DNA of 64,000 nt from an uncultured bacterium (GCA_938031185.1 CALHGX010000023.1:1-64000); one strand, 5' to 3'; positions 9,086 to 19,545 are shown, numbered from the stretch's first letter. Notes: a model not told the origin generated them from the sequence alone. Made by a program: numbers and translations.

Positions 9086-9995
9086 GGGGGTCATGGCGCG
9101 GCTGAAGGTTCGGCCGGGCGGACGGTATGTGGACGCCACGGCCGGCGGCGGCGGCCATGCGCGAGCCATCGCCGAGCGGATGGGCCCGGCCGGTCGTCTG
9201 CTGGCGTTGGATCAGGACGAAACGGCCTTGGCTCGAGCCAGAGCGCGGCTCGAGGGAACGCCCGGAACGTGCGTGTTCGCGCGGGCGAATTTCGCGGAAC
9301 TGGAGGAGGTTGGTCTCGAAAACGGCTTTGTCGAGGTGGACGGCGTGCTGATGGATTTGGGGGTTTCGTCCGATCAGCTTGACGAGGCGGAACGGGGGTT
9401 CAGTTTTCTGCGCGACGGCCCTTTGGACATGCGGATGGATCGGCGGCGGCGCCGAACGGCGGCGGACCTGGTGAACACGCTGGAGGAGTCGGAATTGAGG
9501 GACCTGCTGCGAGCGGGCGGAGAAGAGCGGGAGGCGGGCCGCATCGCGCGCGCCATCGTGCGGGCTCGTCCGCTAGCGCGCACGCTGGAGCTGGCGGAAG
9601 TGGTCCGCCGCGCGAAGCGAACGGAGCGGGGCAGACGGATTGATCCGGCCACGAAGACATTTCAGGCGCTGCGCATGGCGGTCAACGAAGAGTTGGCGGC
9701 GTTGGAGCGCGGACTGGAGGGAGCGCTGCGGCTCTTGCGGCCCGGCGGACGACTGCTGGTCATTTCGTTCCACAGCCTGGAGGACCGCCTCGTGAAGCGG
9801 TGTTTTCTCGCGCATGCGGGGCGATGGGAGGCCTTGGAAGCCGGCGGGCGGCGATGGGTGGCCGCCGAGCCGGAAGTGATTTTGGTGGACAGGAAACCGG
9901 TGACGCCTTCGCCGGAAGAGGTGCGGGAGAATCCTCGTGCGCGATCGGCCCGAATGAGGACGGCGCAGCGGAAGGAAGGAGCGAGTCATGCGTAG
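9063..9995 (+). CDS. rsmH: 16S rRNA (cytosine-1402-N4)-methyltransferase RsmH
   Basis: MHKPVLLEGVM...VDATAGGGGHARAI...VDGVLMDLGVSSDQLDEAERGFSF. Confidence 0.95.
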   Translation: MHKPVLLEGVMARLKVRPGGRYVDATAGGGGHARAIAERMGPAGRLLALDQDETALARARARLEGTPGTCVFARANFAELEEVGLENGFVEVDGVLMDLGVSSDQLDEAERGFSFLRDGPLDMRMDRRRRRTAADLVNTLEESELRDLLRAGGEEREAGRIARAIVRARPLARTLELAEVVRRAKRTERGRRIDPATKTFQALRMAVNEELAALERGLEGALRLLRPGGRLLVISFHSLEDRLVKRCFLAHAGRWEALEAGGRRWVAAEPEVILVDRKPVTPSPEEVRENPRARSARMRTAQRKEGASHA

Positions 9996-10368
9996 GAATC
10001 GCAAGAAGCGAACAGATGGATTCATCTTTCCGGCCCCGTTGGCGGTGGCCATAGCCGCCTTGTCGGCGTTCGGCGTTTCTTTCGGGTGCCTGCGGGCCCG
10101 GACGGACGCATTGGGGCGGGAGATCAAGCAGTTGGAGGCGCGCCGGAACACCGCGCGGGAGATGGCGCTCAAAGAGGAAAATCGCTGGGCGCAGGCGCGG
10201 TCGCCGGCCGGGATTGAGGAAGCGCTGAACCGCCACGGCCTGACGATGACCTGGCCGGCCGCCGAGCAGGTGGTTCGGTTGGCGGATGACAGCGGACGTG
10301 AAACGCCGGCGCGGCCGCGGTACGCGGCTTCCCGGTTGTCGCGCTCGGAGCGGATGCGAGTGGAATGA
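9988..10368 (+). CDS. FtsL-like small bitopic membrane protein
   Basis: Single N-terminal TM followed by a coiled coil, between rsmH and ftsI (ftsL position). Confidence 0.6.
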   Translation: MRRNRKKRTDGFIFPAPLAVAIAALSAFGVSFGCLRARTDALGREIKQLEARRNTAREMALKEENRWAQARSPAGIEEALNRHGLTMTWPAAEQVVRLADDSGRETPARPRYAASRLSRSERMRVE

Positions 10369-12083
10369 CCAGGGCCACGCATGGAGCGGCGCGCATCTTG
10401 TTTGTGGCCGGGCTGGTGTTGCTGGCCATCAGCGGGCTGACGTACCGCCTGACATCCTTGCATCTGGAGGGTTCGCTCGACCGCGCACGAGCGGAGCGGC
10501 GCCGGCTCTACCGCGGCGTCCTGCCGGCCAGCCGGGGGCGGGTGTTTGATTCGAGCGCCGAGACGAACACCCTGGCGATGAACATCCGTGTGGCAGACCT
10601 GTGCGCCGATCCCGCCGTGCTCGTTGCGTCCAATCTGGTTGAAGAAACGGCGGATCGTTTCGCGCGCGAGCTCCATCTGGATGCGGCGGCGTTGCGGCAG
10701 CGTCTGGGGCGCCCTGACCGCCGGTTCGAGTACGTGGCCCGCCGGCTGCCGAAGGAGACCGCGGAGTCGGTGCTGGCGCTGCGCCTGCCGGGGGTGTTCA
10801 AACAGGACGCCTGGGTTCGCAGCTACCCGATGGGCTCGATGATGGCCCACGTGCTGGGCTTCGTGAACGATGAAGAGATGGGGGCGGCCGGCATCGAGCA
10901 GCGATGCGACGCCTACCTCCGGGGGCGCCCGGGATTGCTCGAAAGCCGGTTGGATGGCCAGCGCCGCGAGATGGTGGTGCGGCGCGTTCGCCAGATTCCG
11001 GCGGAGGAAGGCGCGGACGTCTACCTCACGCTGGACCAGCATGTGCAATACATCCTGGAAAAGGCGCTTGACCAGGCGCTGGAGCAGCATCGGGCGCGCG
11101 CCGCGTGGGGGATCGTGCAGCGCGTGGCCACGGGCGAAATATTGGCGATGGCCAGCCGGCCGGCGTACGATCCCAACGACTTCCGCCGCAGCGAGGATGC
11201 TCAGCGGCTGAACCGCGCGATCGGCCAAGTGTACGAGCCGGGTTCCACGTTCAAGGTGGCAGTCATCGCGGCGGCGCTGAACGAAGGCTTGGTGCGACCG
11301 GAAACGGAATTCGACTGCGAAAACGGCCGCTGGCTTCACGAGAACCGGATTCTGCGCGACTATCATCCCTATGCCCGGCTGAATGTGGCGGACATCATCA
11401 AGAAGTCCAGCAACATCGGCGCGGCGAAGATCGCATTGATGCTCGGGGATCAGCGCTTGGACGCTTACTTGCGCGCCTTCGGCGTCGGCCGCCGCCTCGG
11501 CATTGATCTGCCGGGCGAAGAGGCCGGCATCCTGCATCCGGTGGCGCAGTGGTCGCGCATTACCTCCAGCCGCGTGGCGATCGGGCAAGGGGTTTGCGTC
11601 ACGGCGCTACAGATGCTCGGCGTGATGTGCGCCATCGCCAACGGGGGCACGCTCATGCGCCCGTATGTAGTGCGCCAGATCGTCGGACCCGACGGCGCGG
11701 TGCTGCATCGCCAGGAACCGCAGCCGCTGGGGCGGCCGATTCGGCCGGAGACGGCCGACCTGATGCGCGAACTGCTGGCTCGCGTGACGGAGGAAGGGGG
11801 CACGGGACGCCGCGCTGCGTTGCGGGGCTATCGCGTGGCCGGCAAGACCGGCACCGCCCAGAAGGTGCAGGCCGGAGGCTATTCGGAAAGCGACTACATC
11901 GCTTCCTTTGTGGGGTTCCTGCCCGTGGAGGCGCCGCAGATCGGCATGATCATCGTGGTAGACGAGCCGCAGCCGCTGCACACCGGCGGCGTCGTGGCTG
12001 CGCCGGTCTTTGGGATGGTGGCGGAACAGTTGACGCGTTATCTGGACATTCCGCCGGCGGCCTATGCCGTGGCGGCACGATGA
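10365..12083 (+). CDS. ftsI: Penicillin-binding protein, FtsI/PBP2-type transpeptidase
   Basis: Transpeptidase motifs STFK (EPGSTFKVAV), SSN (KKSSNIGAAKI), KTGT (AGKTGTAQK). Confidence 0.92.
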   Translation: MTRATHGAARILFVAGLVLLAISGLTYRLTSLHLEGSLDRARAERRRLYRGVLPASRGRVFDSSAETNTLAMNIRVADLCADPAVLVASNLVEETADRFARELHLDAAALRQRLGRPDRRFEYVARRLPKETAESVLALRLPGVFKQDAWVRSYPMGSMMAHVLGFVNDEEMGAAGIEQRCDAYLRGRPGLLESRLDGQRREMVVRRVRQIPAEEGADVYLTLDQHVQYILEKALDQALEQHRARAAWGIVQRVATGEILAMASRPAYDPNDFRRSEDAQRLNRAIGQVYEPGSTFKVAVIAAALNEGLVRPETEFDCENGRWLHENRILRDYHPYARLNVADIIKKSSNIGAAKIALMLGDQRLDAYLRAFGVGRRLGIDLPGEEAGILHPVAQWSRITSSRVAIGQGVCVTALQMLGVMCAIANGGTLMRPYVVRQIVGPDGAVLHRQEPQPLGRPIRPETADLMRELLARVTEEGGTGRRAALRGYRVAGKTGTAQKVQAGGYSESDYIASFVGFLPVEAPQIGMIIVVDEPQPLHTGGVVAAPVFGMVAEQLTRYLDIPPAAYAVAAR

Positions 12084-12111
12084 ACGGGGAACGGCGGGGT
12101 TCTGCGGCACA

Positions 12112-13590
12112 ATGAAACTGTCCGACATTCTAAACGAGGTGGACACTCTGGAGACGCGAGGGCCGCTGGATCGGGAGGTTCAGGGGCTGGCCTACGACTC
12201 GAGGGCGGTGCGGCGGGGGTTTCTTTTCGTCGCCTTGCGCGGCGAACATGACGACGGTATCCGCTTTGCCGACGAAGCGCTGGCGGCCGGCGCCGTTGCG
12301 ATAATCTCGGAACATCGAGAGTTTCAGCGGCGGGAAGTGACGCACGCCGTCGTGGCGGATGCCCGCCGCGCCCTGTTTCAGGCGGCCGGCGCGTTTCATG
12401 GGCATCCATCCCGCCGCCTGAAGGTGGTCGGCATCACGGGCACGAACGGCAAGACAACGACGGCGTTCATGCTCCGCGACATCCTGGCGGCTGCTCACCA
12501 CAGCCCGGGCCTGATCGGAACCGTGCAATACGAGGTCGGCCAGCGCATCATTCCGGCCGGACGCACTACGCCGGAGGCGCCGGACATTGAGGCGCTGCTT
12601 CATCAGATGAAGCAGGCCGGTTGCCGTGCGGCCGTCATGGAGGTTTCGTCGCACTCGCTGGCGCAGCAGCGGGTGAGCGGCCTTTCGTTCGATGCGGCGG
12701 TGTTCACCAATCTCACACGTGATCATCTGGACTATCACGGCACCATGGAGCGCTATTTCGAGGCCAAGTGCCTGTTGTTTGACCAACTGGCGGCCGGGGA
12801 GAAGAAAGCGACGGCCGTGCTGCCCGCAGACGATCCCTGGGGGCGTCAGTTGCTGGAGCGGTGCGTGGCGCGGGGCCTGGCGGTCGTGACCTACGGTTTT
12901 TCGGCTGAAGCGCAGGTGCGCGGGGAAGGATTGGCCGCGGATGGCACGGGCATACGGCTTCACGCGCAGACGCCCTGGGGCGTCACGGACCTGCGGCTGG
13001 CCTTGCCGGGGCGGTTCAACGCGGCCAATGCGCTGGCGGCTCTGGCGGCCGGCGGGGCGCTGGGCGTGGGGCCGGCCGTCGCCGCCGAGGCGTTGAGAGG
13101 ATTACTACTCGTGCCCGGCCGGCTGGAGGCGGTTCCGACGGGGCGGGATTTTCAGGTGTATGTGGATTACGCGCACACAGATGACGCGCTAGCCAATGTG
13201 CTTGGCACACTAAGGGAGTTCACGGCGCGCCGTCTGATTGTGGTTTTCGGCTGCGGCGGCAACCGCGACCGCGCCAAACGCCCCTTGATGGGCGCGGTGG
13301 CGGCGCGTCTTGCCGACCATACGATTTTGACGTCGGACAATCCGCGCAAGGAGCCGCCAGGGCGGATCATCGAGGAAATCCGAGCTGGCATGCCGCCCGA
13401 TGCGTCCTGCGACATTTGCGAGGACCGGGCCGCCGCCATTCGCCTGGCTCTCGAGACGGCGCGGGCCGGCGATGTGGTCCTCATTGCCGGCAAAGGGCAT
13501 GAGCGCACGCAGGAGTTCGCCAGCACCATTGTGCCGTTCGATGATCGCCAGGCGGTGCGGCAGGCCTTGCAAGGCATGGAGGCTAAATGA
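12112..13590 (+). CDS. murE: UDP-MurNAc-tripeptide synthetase MurE
   Basis: GITGTNGKTTTAFMLRDIL; VVFGCGGNRDRAKRPLMG; DNPRKEPPGRIIEEI (DNPR motif). Confidence 0.95.
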   Translation: MKLSDILNEVDTLETRGPLDREVQGLAYDSRAVRRGFLFVALRGEHDDGIRFADEALAAGAVAIISEHREFQRREVTHAVVADARRALFQAAGAFHGHPSRRLKVVGITGTNGKTTTAFMLRDILAAAHHSPGLIGTVQYEVGQRIIPAGRTTPEAPDIEALLHQMKQAGCRAAVMEVSSHSLAQQRVSGLSFDAAVFTNLTRDHLDYHGTMERYFEAKCLLFDQLAAGEKKATAVLPADDPWGRQLLERCVARGLAVVTYGFSAEAQVRGEGLAADGTGIRLHAQTPWGVTDLRLALPGRFNAANALAALAAGGALGVGPAVAAEALRGLLLVPGRLEAVPTGRDFQVYVDYAHTDDALANVLGTLREFTARRLIVVFGCGGNRDRAKRPLMGAVAARLADHTILTSDNPRKEPPGRIIEEIRAGMPPDASCDICEDRAAAIRLALETARAGDVVLIAGKGHERTQEFASTIVPFDDRQAVRQALQGMEAK

Positions 13591-14987
13591 GGGATGGCGG
13601 TTTTGATCCCGTCGAACTGGCCCGCTGGTGCGGCGGAGTCTGGCGGCCGGCCGCACCGGCGTTCGTGTCCGCCATCGGCCACGACACGCGCGCCCTAGCT
13701 CCGGGATCGCTTTACGTGGCGCTGCGCGGCGGACGGCATGATGGGCACGCATTTGTGGCGGAAGCATTCCGTCTCGGCGCGGCGGGCGCCCTCGTGGAGG
13801 ACGCGGCCGCCGCGAGCTTGGCGCAGCATGGACCGGTGCTGGCGGTGCCGGACACCTTGACGGCGCTGCGCGCGCTGGCCGCGGGGCATCGCCGGCGGCT
13901 GCGGGCCGTGATCATCGGCGTTTCGGGTAGTGTGGGTAAGACCACCGTCAAGGAGCTGATTGCTCATCTGCTGGCCGCCGCCATGCCGGTGGCGTGCACG
14001 CAGGGAAACTGGAACAACGAAATCGGCCTTCCGTTGAGCCTGCTTGCCATGCCGGTGACGGCGCGCGCCGGTGTGTTCGAGATGGGCATCAGCCACCCGG
14101 GAGAAATGCGGCCGCTGTGCGAGACGCTGCAGCCCGATTGGGGCGTGCTCACGCACGTCGGCCCGGCGCATCTGGAATTTTTTCCCTCCATGGAGGCTAT
14201 CGCGCGGGAGAAGGCGGTGCTGTTGAGCGGCCTGCCGGCGGCGGGGGCGGCCTTCCTGTGTCGGGATCAGGAGTGGTTCGAACTGCTACGGTCGCTGGCG
14301 TCGGCGCCAGTGGTGACGGTGTCCGCCGAAGATGCCGCCGATTTCCGCTGTGTCTTGTGGCGGGCGGCGGAAGGACGGATGCGGGTGCGCGAAGCCGCCG
14401 GTGGGGCGGAGACGGAGCTTCCGGTCCCGTTGCCGGGTCGCCATCAGATTTCCAACACCCTGCTGGCGGTGGCCGTGGCCAGGCGGATGGGGGTGGACTG
14501 GTCCGCCATCAAGGAGGCGCTGGCCCACTACACGGGCCCGGCGATGCGTTGGGAAGTGACGCGCGTCGGCGGCGTGACCTTGATCAACGACGCCTACAAC
14601 GCCAATCCGTTGAGCATGCGGGCCGCGCTCGAAACGTTCGCCTCGGTGCGCGATGCGGCGCGAAAATGGCTCGTCCTGGGCGACATGCTGGAGCTGGGCT
14701 CCGCCGAGCGCAAGGAGCACGAACGCGTGGGGCGTTCTGTCGGCGCGGGAGATTGGGCCGGCCTCATTGCGGTGGGATCGCGGAGCCGTTGGCTGGCGGA
14801 CGAAGCGGAACGGACCGCCGAAGGCCGTTTCAAAGTGATCCGGCGCGCGAACGGCCGCGAGGCCGCCGAACAATTGGCCGCCATCATCGCGCCGGGCGAT
14901 GCCGTGCTGTTCAAGGCGTCTCGTGGCGCGCGGTTGGAAGAGGCGGTGGCCCGGCTTCGGGAGTTGCTGGCGACGAAGAAGGAGTGA
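13587..14987 (+). CDS. murF: UDP-MurNAc-pentapeptide synthetase MurF
   Basis: GVSGSVGKTTVKELIAHLL; NWNNEIGLPLSLL; INDAYNANPLSMRAAL. Confidence 0.94.
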   Translation: MRDGGFDPVELARWCGGVWRPAAPAFVSAIGHDTRALAPGSLYVALRGGRHDGHAFVAEAFRLGAAGALVEDAAAASLAQHGPVLAVPDTLTALRALAAGHRRRLRAVIIGVSGSVGKTTVKELIAHLLAAAMPVACTQGNWNNEIGLPLSLLAMPVTARAGVFEMGISHPGEMRPLCETLQPDWGVLTHVGPAHLEFFPSMEAIAREKAVLLSGLPAAGAAFLCRDQEWFELLRSLASAPVVTVSAEDAADFRCVLWRAAEGRMRVREAAGGAETELPVPLPGRHQISNTLLAVAVARRMGVDWSAIKEALAHYTGPAMRWEVTRVGGVTLINDAYNANPLSMRAALETFASVRDAARKWLVLGDMLELGSAERKEHERVGRSVGAGDWAGLIAVGSRSRWLADEAERTAEGRFKVIRRANGREAAEQLAAIIAPGDAVLFKASRGARLEEAVARLRELLATKKE

Positions 14988-14994
14988 GGAACGC

Positions 14995-16098
14995 ATGCTC
15001 TACTATCTGCATTTGCTGAACGAATGGCTGTCCTGGCTGCGCGTCTTTCGCTACATCACGGTGCGAGCGCTGGCCGGAGCGGTGACGGCTTTTGTCTTGA
15101 GCATGTGGCTTGGCCCGCGCGTCATTCGCACGCTGCACCGCCTCCGCATCGGGCAGCCCGAGCGCACGGATGCGGAGGCGCCCGGCCTGGGAACGATGCA
15201 TGGCCACAAGGCCGGCACACCGACGATGGGCGGGCTGCTGATCATCGGCGCGGTGGTCGTCAGTGCGCTGTTGTGGACGCCGCCCACAAACGCCCACGTG
15301 GGATTGACGCTCCTGACCATGTTGTTCATGGGCGCGGTGGGCTTGATGGACGATTGGCGCAAGGTGCGGCAACGCCACAGCCGCGGGCTCAGCGCGCGGG
15401 CCAAGTTGTTGCTGCAAACCGGCTGGGCGCTGGCCGTGGCCGCCGTGCTGCTCGGGCATGCGGACACCGGCGTCCTCACCCGGCAGTTGATGGTGCCGTT
15501 CTTGAAGGCGCCGCTGATCCCGGACATGGGCGTGTGGCTAGCGGCGGCGTTCGTCGCGCTGATTCTGGTCGGTTCCTCCAACGCCGTGAACCTGACCGAC
15601 GGACTGGACGGCTTGGCGATCGGCTGCACGGGCTCCGTCGCGCTGGCCTATCTGGCGATGGCCTACGTGGCGGGGCATGCTAAATTTGCGGAGTATCTGA
15701 TGGTGCCGCACGTGGCGGGGGGCGGCGAGCTGGCGGTCTTTTGCGGTTGCCTGCTGGGCGCGAGTCTCGGTTTCCTGTGGTACAACTGCCATCCGGCGCA
15801 GGTCTTCATGGGGGACACGGGCAGTCTGGCCATCGGAGGAAGCATTGCCATGGTAGCCGTTTTGATCAAACAAGAACTGGTGCTGATCATCGTCGGCGGC
15901 GTGTTCGTCATGGAGGCGGTCAGCGTGATTCTGCAGGTGGTGAATTTCAAGCTGCGCGGGCGCCGGATTTTCGCGATGGCGCCGATCCACCATCATTTCC
16001 GGCTGCGGCGATGGAGCGAAACGCAGGTGACGGTGCGCTTCTGGATTCTTTCCATTCTGTTCGCCTTGCTTGGTCTGGCGACGCTGAAGATACGGTGA
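14995..16098 (+). CDS. mraY: Phospho-MurNAc-pentapeptide transferase MraY
   Basis: GHKAGTPTMGGLLII; NLTDGLDGLAIG; VFMGDTGSLAIGG; MAPIHHHF. Confidence 0.96.
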   Translation: MLYYLHLLNEWLSWLRVFRYITVRALAGAVTAFVLSMWLGPRVIRTLHRLRIGQPERTDAEAPGLGTMHGHKAGTPTMGGLLIIGAVVVSALLWTPPTNAHVGLTLLTMLFMGAVGLMDDWRKVRQRHSRGLSARAKLLLQTGWALAVAAVLLGHADTGVLTRQLMVPFLKAPLIPDMGVWLAAAFVALILVGSSNAVNLTDGLDGLAIGCTGSVALAYLAMAYVAGHAKFAEYLMVPHVAGGGELAVFCGCLLGASLGFLWYNCHPAQVFMGDTGSLAIGGSIAMVAVLIKQELVLIIVGGVFVMEAVSVILQVVNFKLRGRRIFAMAPIHHHFRLRRWSETQVTVRFWILSILFALLGLATLKIR

Positions 16099-16101
16099 CG
16101 A

Positions 16102-17445
16102 ATGCGCGGAACGGATCAGCGATGGAGATCGGCTTTGGTGCTGGGCTGCGGGGCCAGCGGTGAAGCGGCGGCGCGTTTGCTGCTGAGGGAAGGCGTGGCC
16201 GTGACGGTGACGGATGCCGCCCGGGGGGACGAGGTGGAGCGCCGGGCCACGGCGATGCGCGCGATCGGCGCGGAGGTGTTGACGGGGGCTACGGAGGTTC
16301 CGGCGGGGCGGTTCGATGCGGCGGTGCTCAGTCCCGGCATTGCGAGCGCATCGCCGTGGGTGCGTTCGTTGCGGTCCCGGGGTGTGCCGGTGGTCGCGGA
16401 ACTGGAGCTGGGGTGGAGCCGCCTGCGGTCGCGCGTGCTGGCGATCACCGGCACCAACGGCAAGAGCACGATGACCGCCTTGTGCCGGGATGCGCTGTGC
16501 GCGGCGGGGTTTTCGGCCGAAGCTGCCGGCAACTTCGGGTGGCCGGTTTGCGCGCTGGCGACCGCCGACGCGCATCCGGACTGGACGGTGCTCGAGGTCA
16601 GTTCGTTCCAACTGGAGGCGGTGGAGCGCTTCCGCCCGGACGTGGGGGTGCTTCTCAATGTGCAGCCGAACCATCTTGATCGGCACGGCGACATGGCCAC
16701 ATACATGGACATGAAGGCGCGAATCTTCACTCGCATGACGGCGGACGATACGGCCGTTCATGGCGATGATTTGCCGCCGGACATGCTGCGCCGTTTGAGC
16801 GGACCATGGCGGCGCCGGACGTTCGGGCGACGCGCGTCTTCCGACGCGGCCCTCGAAGACGGACGGGTTCGGATTGGCGACCAGTCGCTTGATTTGACCG
16901 GTACGGCGTTTGATAACGAGGTGTTGGGCCTGACGGCGGCCGCGGCCGCCGCCGCCCTGCAAAGTTGCGGCGTCGGCATGGATGCGCTCCGCCGGGCCAT
17001 GATCGCCTTTCAACGGCTGCCGCACCGGATGCAACCGGCGGGCGAACGCCGCGGCGTGCGCTTCGTGAACGACTCCAAGGCCACCAATCTGGCGGCCCTG
17101 GCGGCCGGGGTGCGGATGGCCGGCGGTCCGGTGCGTCTGATCGCTGGCGGATTGCTCAAGGAGTGGGATTTGGAGGCTGTCAAAAAACTCCTAGTCAACC
17201 GTGTGGTGGGCGTCTATATTATCGGAGCCGATGCCGCCAAATTGGAAGAAGCATGGGGCGATGTATTGTCTTGCTCCGTGTGCGGCAATCTGGAAACGGC
17301 CGTGCGAGCGGCTTGGAAGGAGGCCAGATCGGGGGACGTGATACTGCTTTCGCCTGGCTGCGCGAGTTTCGATCAGTTCAAGAATTTTGAGGAGCGAGGG
17401 GATCTGTTCGTTCGTGTGGTGGAATCGTTGGAGGAGCCGTTGTGA
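16102..17445 (+). CDS. murD: UDP-MurNAc-L-Ala:D-Glu ligase MurD
   Basis: ITGTNGKSTMTALC; VNDSKATNLAALAAG; LSPGCASFDQFKNFEERGDLF. Confidence 0.95.
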   Translation: MRGTDQRWRSALVLGCGASGEAAARLLLREGVAVTVTDAARGDEVERRATAMRAIGAEVLTGATEVPAGRFDAAVLSPGIASASPWVRSLRSRGVPVVAELELGWSRLRSRVLAITGTNGKSTMTALCRDALCAAGFSAEAAGNFGWPVCALATADAHPDWTVLEVSSFQLEAVERFRPDVGVLLNVQPNHLDRHGDMATYMDMKARIFTRMTADDTAVHGDDLPPDMLRRLSGPWRRRTFGRRASSDAALEDGRVRIGDQSLDLTGTAFDNEVLGLTAAAAAAALQSCGVGMDALRRAMIAFQRLPHRMQPAGERRGVRFVNDSKATNLAALAAGVRMAGGPVRLIAGGLLKEWDLEAVKKLLVNRVVGVYIIGADAAKLEEAWGDVLSCSVCGNLETAVRAAWKEARSGDVILLSPGCASFDQFKNFEERGDLFVRVVESLEEPL

Positions 17446-18302
17446 AAAAAACGCAGGTTGTTGGAATGATTGCCGTGTTGCATGTGGTTGTGATCGGTCT
17501 CATGGTCATGCAGGGGTGCCGGACGACACCGCCGCCGACCCCTCCGCCGGAAGCGGCGCCCATGCCGCCCGCCGAGCTGCCGGAGACCCAGGTGCGCGCC
17601 GTCCCCGTGCGGCCCCCGGCCCCGATCGAATGGCCGCAGGCCGTCGCGGAACCTAAGATCTACGTGGTCAAGACGGGCGACAGCTTGGGATTGATCGCGA
17701 AGCGGTTCAACGTGACGGTGCGCGACATCGTCGAGATGAACAAGCTGACCAATCCGAACAAGATTCACGTGGGTCAGAAGCTTCAATTGCCGGGCTACGT
17801 TGACTTGAATGCGCCGGAACCGGCGCGGCCCGCGCGCAAGAAGCCAGCGCCCGCGGCGGCGAAGCCGAAGGAGCCCGTGGTGGCGGGGGGCGGGGAGTAC
17901 ATCGTCAAGTCCGGCGACAGTCTCTCCAAGATTGCGCATCAGCAGGGCACAACCGTGAGGGCGCTCAAGGAACTGAACAAGCTCACGAGCGACCGAATTC
18001 GCGTCGGCCAGAAGCTGGCGCTGCCGCGCGCGGCAGGTGCGTCGGCGGTGGCGGCGCCCCGGCCGGCGGTGCCTGCGCCCGCGGGGGTGGCGGCGGCCGC
18101 TCCGGTGCCCGCGGACGCGGTGCCGATCGAAACGCCTGAAAGTGCGGAGGTCCTGCACATTGTGGAGCCGAACCAAGACTTGAATGGGATTGCGATGATG
18201 TACGGCGTGCGCGTCGAGGAGATCATGAAGCTCAACGGGCTGACCAGCGCGGAAGTGACGCCGGGGCAGACCCTCAAGATTCCGCCGGTGTCCGAGATGT
18301 AA
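17442..18302 (+). CDS. Triple-LysM cell-wall-binding protein inside the dcw cluster
   Basis: Three LysM units (YVVKTGDSLGLIAKRFNVTVRDIVEMNKL..., EYIVKSGDSLSKIAHQQGTTVRALKELNKL..., LHIVEPNQDLNGIAMMYGVRVEEIMKLNGL...) with a lipoprotein-type N-terminus (MVMQGCRTT). Confidence 0.88.
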   Translation: MKKTQVVGMIAVLHVVVIGLMVMQGCRTTPPPTPPPEAAPMPPAELPETQVRAVPVRPPAPIEWPQAVAEPKIYVVKTGDSLGLIAKRFNVTVRDIVEMNKLTNPNKIHVGQKLQLPGYVDLNAPEPARPARKKPAPAAAKPKEPVVAGGGEYIVKSGDSLSKIAHQQGTTVRALKELNKLTSDRIRVGQKLALPRAAGASAVAAPRPAVPAPAGVAAAAPVPADAVPIETPESAEVLHIVEPNQDLNGIAMMYGVRVEEIMKLNGLTSAEVTPGQTLKIPPVSEM

Positions 18303-19441
18303 TGCGCAAGACCCCGAGCATTCTGGTCGGGATCGTGCTGGTGTTGCTGGCGCTGGGCATTGTGATATTGGCCAGCGCCAGTAGTGTGAAGGGGGACAGC
18401 GCGAGGTATCGCGACGCGCAGTACTTCCTCAAGCGCCAACTGCTTTGGCTGGCGGTGGCGCTGGCAGCTGGGTTCGCGGCGTTTCGCATAGACTACCGGT
18501 ATTGGCAGCGCTATTGGGTGCCGATTGGTCTGCTCGCTCTTCTCCTGTTGGCGGCCGTCCTGGTGCCGGGCATCGGCGTCAAGAAAGGCGGCAGCTATCG
18601 GTGGCTCTACGTGGGGCCGATCGGATTTCAGCCGTCTGAATTCGGCAAGTTTGCCACTGTGATTTGTCTCTCCGCCTGGGCCGCCCGGGTGGGGCGGCGC
18701 ATGACATCGTTCGGCGACGGGCTGGTGAAGCCGCTGCTGGCGCTGGGCGTGTGCCTCGCCCTCGTACTGAAAGAGCCCGACTACGGCACGACGTTTCTCA
18801 TCGCGGCGGTAGGCGTGGCGATGCTCTATGCCGGGGGGAGCCGGTGGGGGTATCTGCTGGTGGCCGGCATACTGGGCACGGCGGTTTTCACGCTGGCGGT
18901 GCTGCGCGATCCGGTTCGGACGGGCCGTATTCTGGCCTTTTTGATGCCGGACAAGTATCCGGACGTGTACTATCAGATCGGACAGTCGAAAGATGCTTTT
19001 GTGCTTGGCGGGCTGCGCGGTGTCGGTCTTGGGGAAAGCATTCAGAAGCATTACTATCTGCCGGAGGCGCATACGGATTTCATTTTGGCGATCATTGGGG
19101 AGGAACTTGGGTTGCCCGCGACAGGGCTGGTGGCGCTATTGTTTGCCGGCCTCCTTGTCTGCGGGCTGATGATCAGCCTGGCCGCTCCGGATTTGTTCGG
19201 ACGGCTGGTCGCGTTTGGCATCACGTTGACGATTGTCCTGCAGGCGGCCATCAACATCGGCGTGGTGACGGGATCCCTCCCCACCAAGGGGCTGCCGCTG
19301 CCCTTCATCAGCTATGGAGGAACCAGCCTTGTCATGTCGCTTGTTCAGATCGGCGTGCTGTTGAACGTGGCCCGGCGCGCGGCGTGGTCTTCCGATGATC
19401 GGGAACGGCAGGCGGTGCGGGATCGGACGCAGTGGCTGTGA
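18302..19441 (+). CDS. ftsW: SEDS family glycosyltransferase FtsW
   Basis: Multi-TM; GSYRWLYVGPIGFQPSEFGKF; KEPDYGTTFLI; GLPLPFISYGGTSLV. Confidence 0.93.
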   Translation: MRKTPSILVGIVLVLLALGIVILASASSVKGDSARYRDAQYFLKRQLLWLAVALAAGFAAFRIDYRYWQRYWVPIGLLALLLLAAVLVPGIGVKKGGSYRWLYVGPIGFQPSEFGKFATVICLSAWAARVGRRMTSFGDGLVKPLLALGVCLALVLKEPDYGTTFLIAAVGVAMLYAGGSRWGYLLVAGILGTAVFTLAVLRDPVRTGRILAFLMPDKYPDVYYQIGQSKDAFVLGGLRGVGLGESIQKHYYLPEAHTDFILAIIGEELGLPATGLVALLFAGLLVCGLMISLAAPDLFGRLVAFGITLTIVLQAAINIGVVTGSLPTKGLPLPFISYGGTSLVMSLVQIGVLLNVARRAAWSSDDRERQAVRDRTQWL

Positions 19442-19491
19442 GGTGCGGTTGGGCTGCGATGCAAGGCGCCATGCCTGAAGCGGCTTTACCG

Positions 19492-19519
19492 TTGTCTCGA
19501 TTGTCGAGTGCGGTATACT
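19492..19519 (+). promoter_or_regulatory. Promoter candidate TTGTCT-N16-TATACT before the LpoB-like gene
   Basis: -10 TATACT is 5/6 consensus; followed by SD GGGAGGA and ATG at 19546. Confidence 0.5.
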
Positions 19520-19545
19520 GGAGGCTTGAAGGGAGGATCAATTCC

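Noticed and set aside
9573-11588. 671-aa minus-strand ORF opposite rsmH/ftsL/ftsI
   Set aside because: Antisense to clearly conserved genes; composition (Arg/His/Pro-rich, no domain) is typical of high-GC shadow ORFs.
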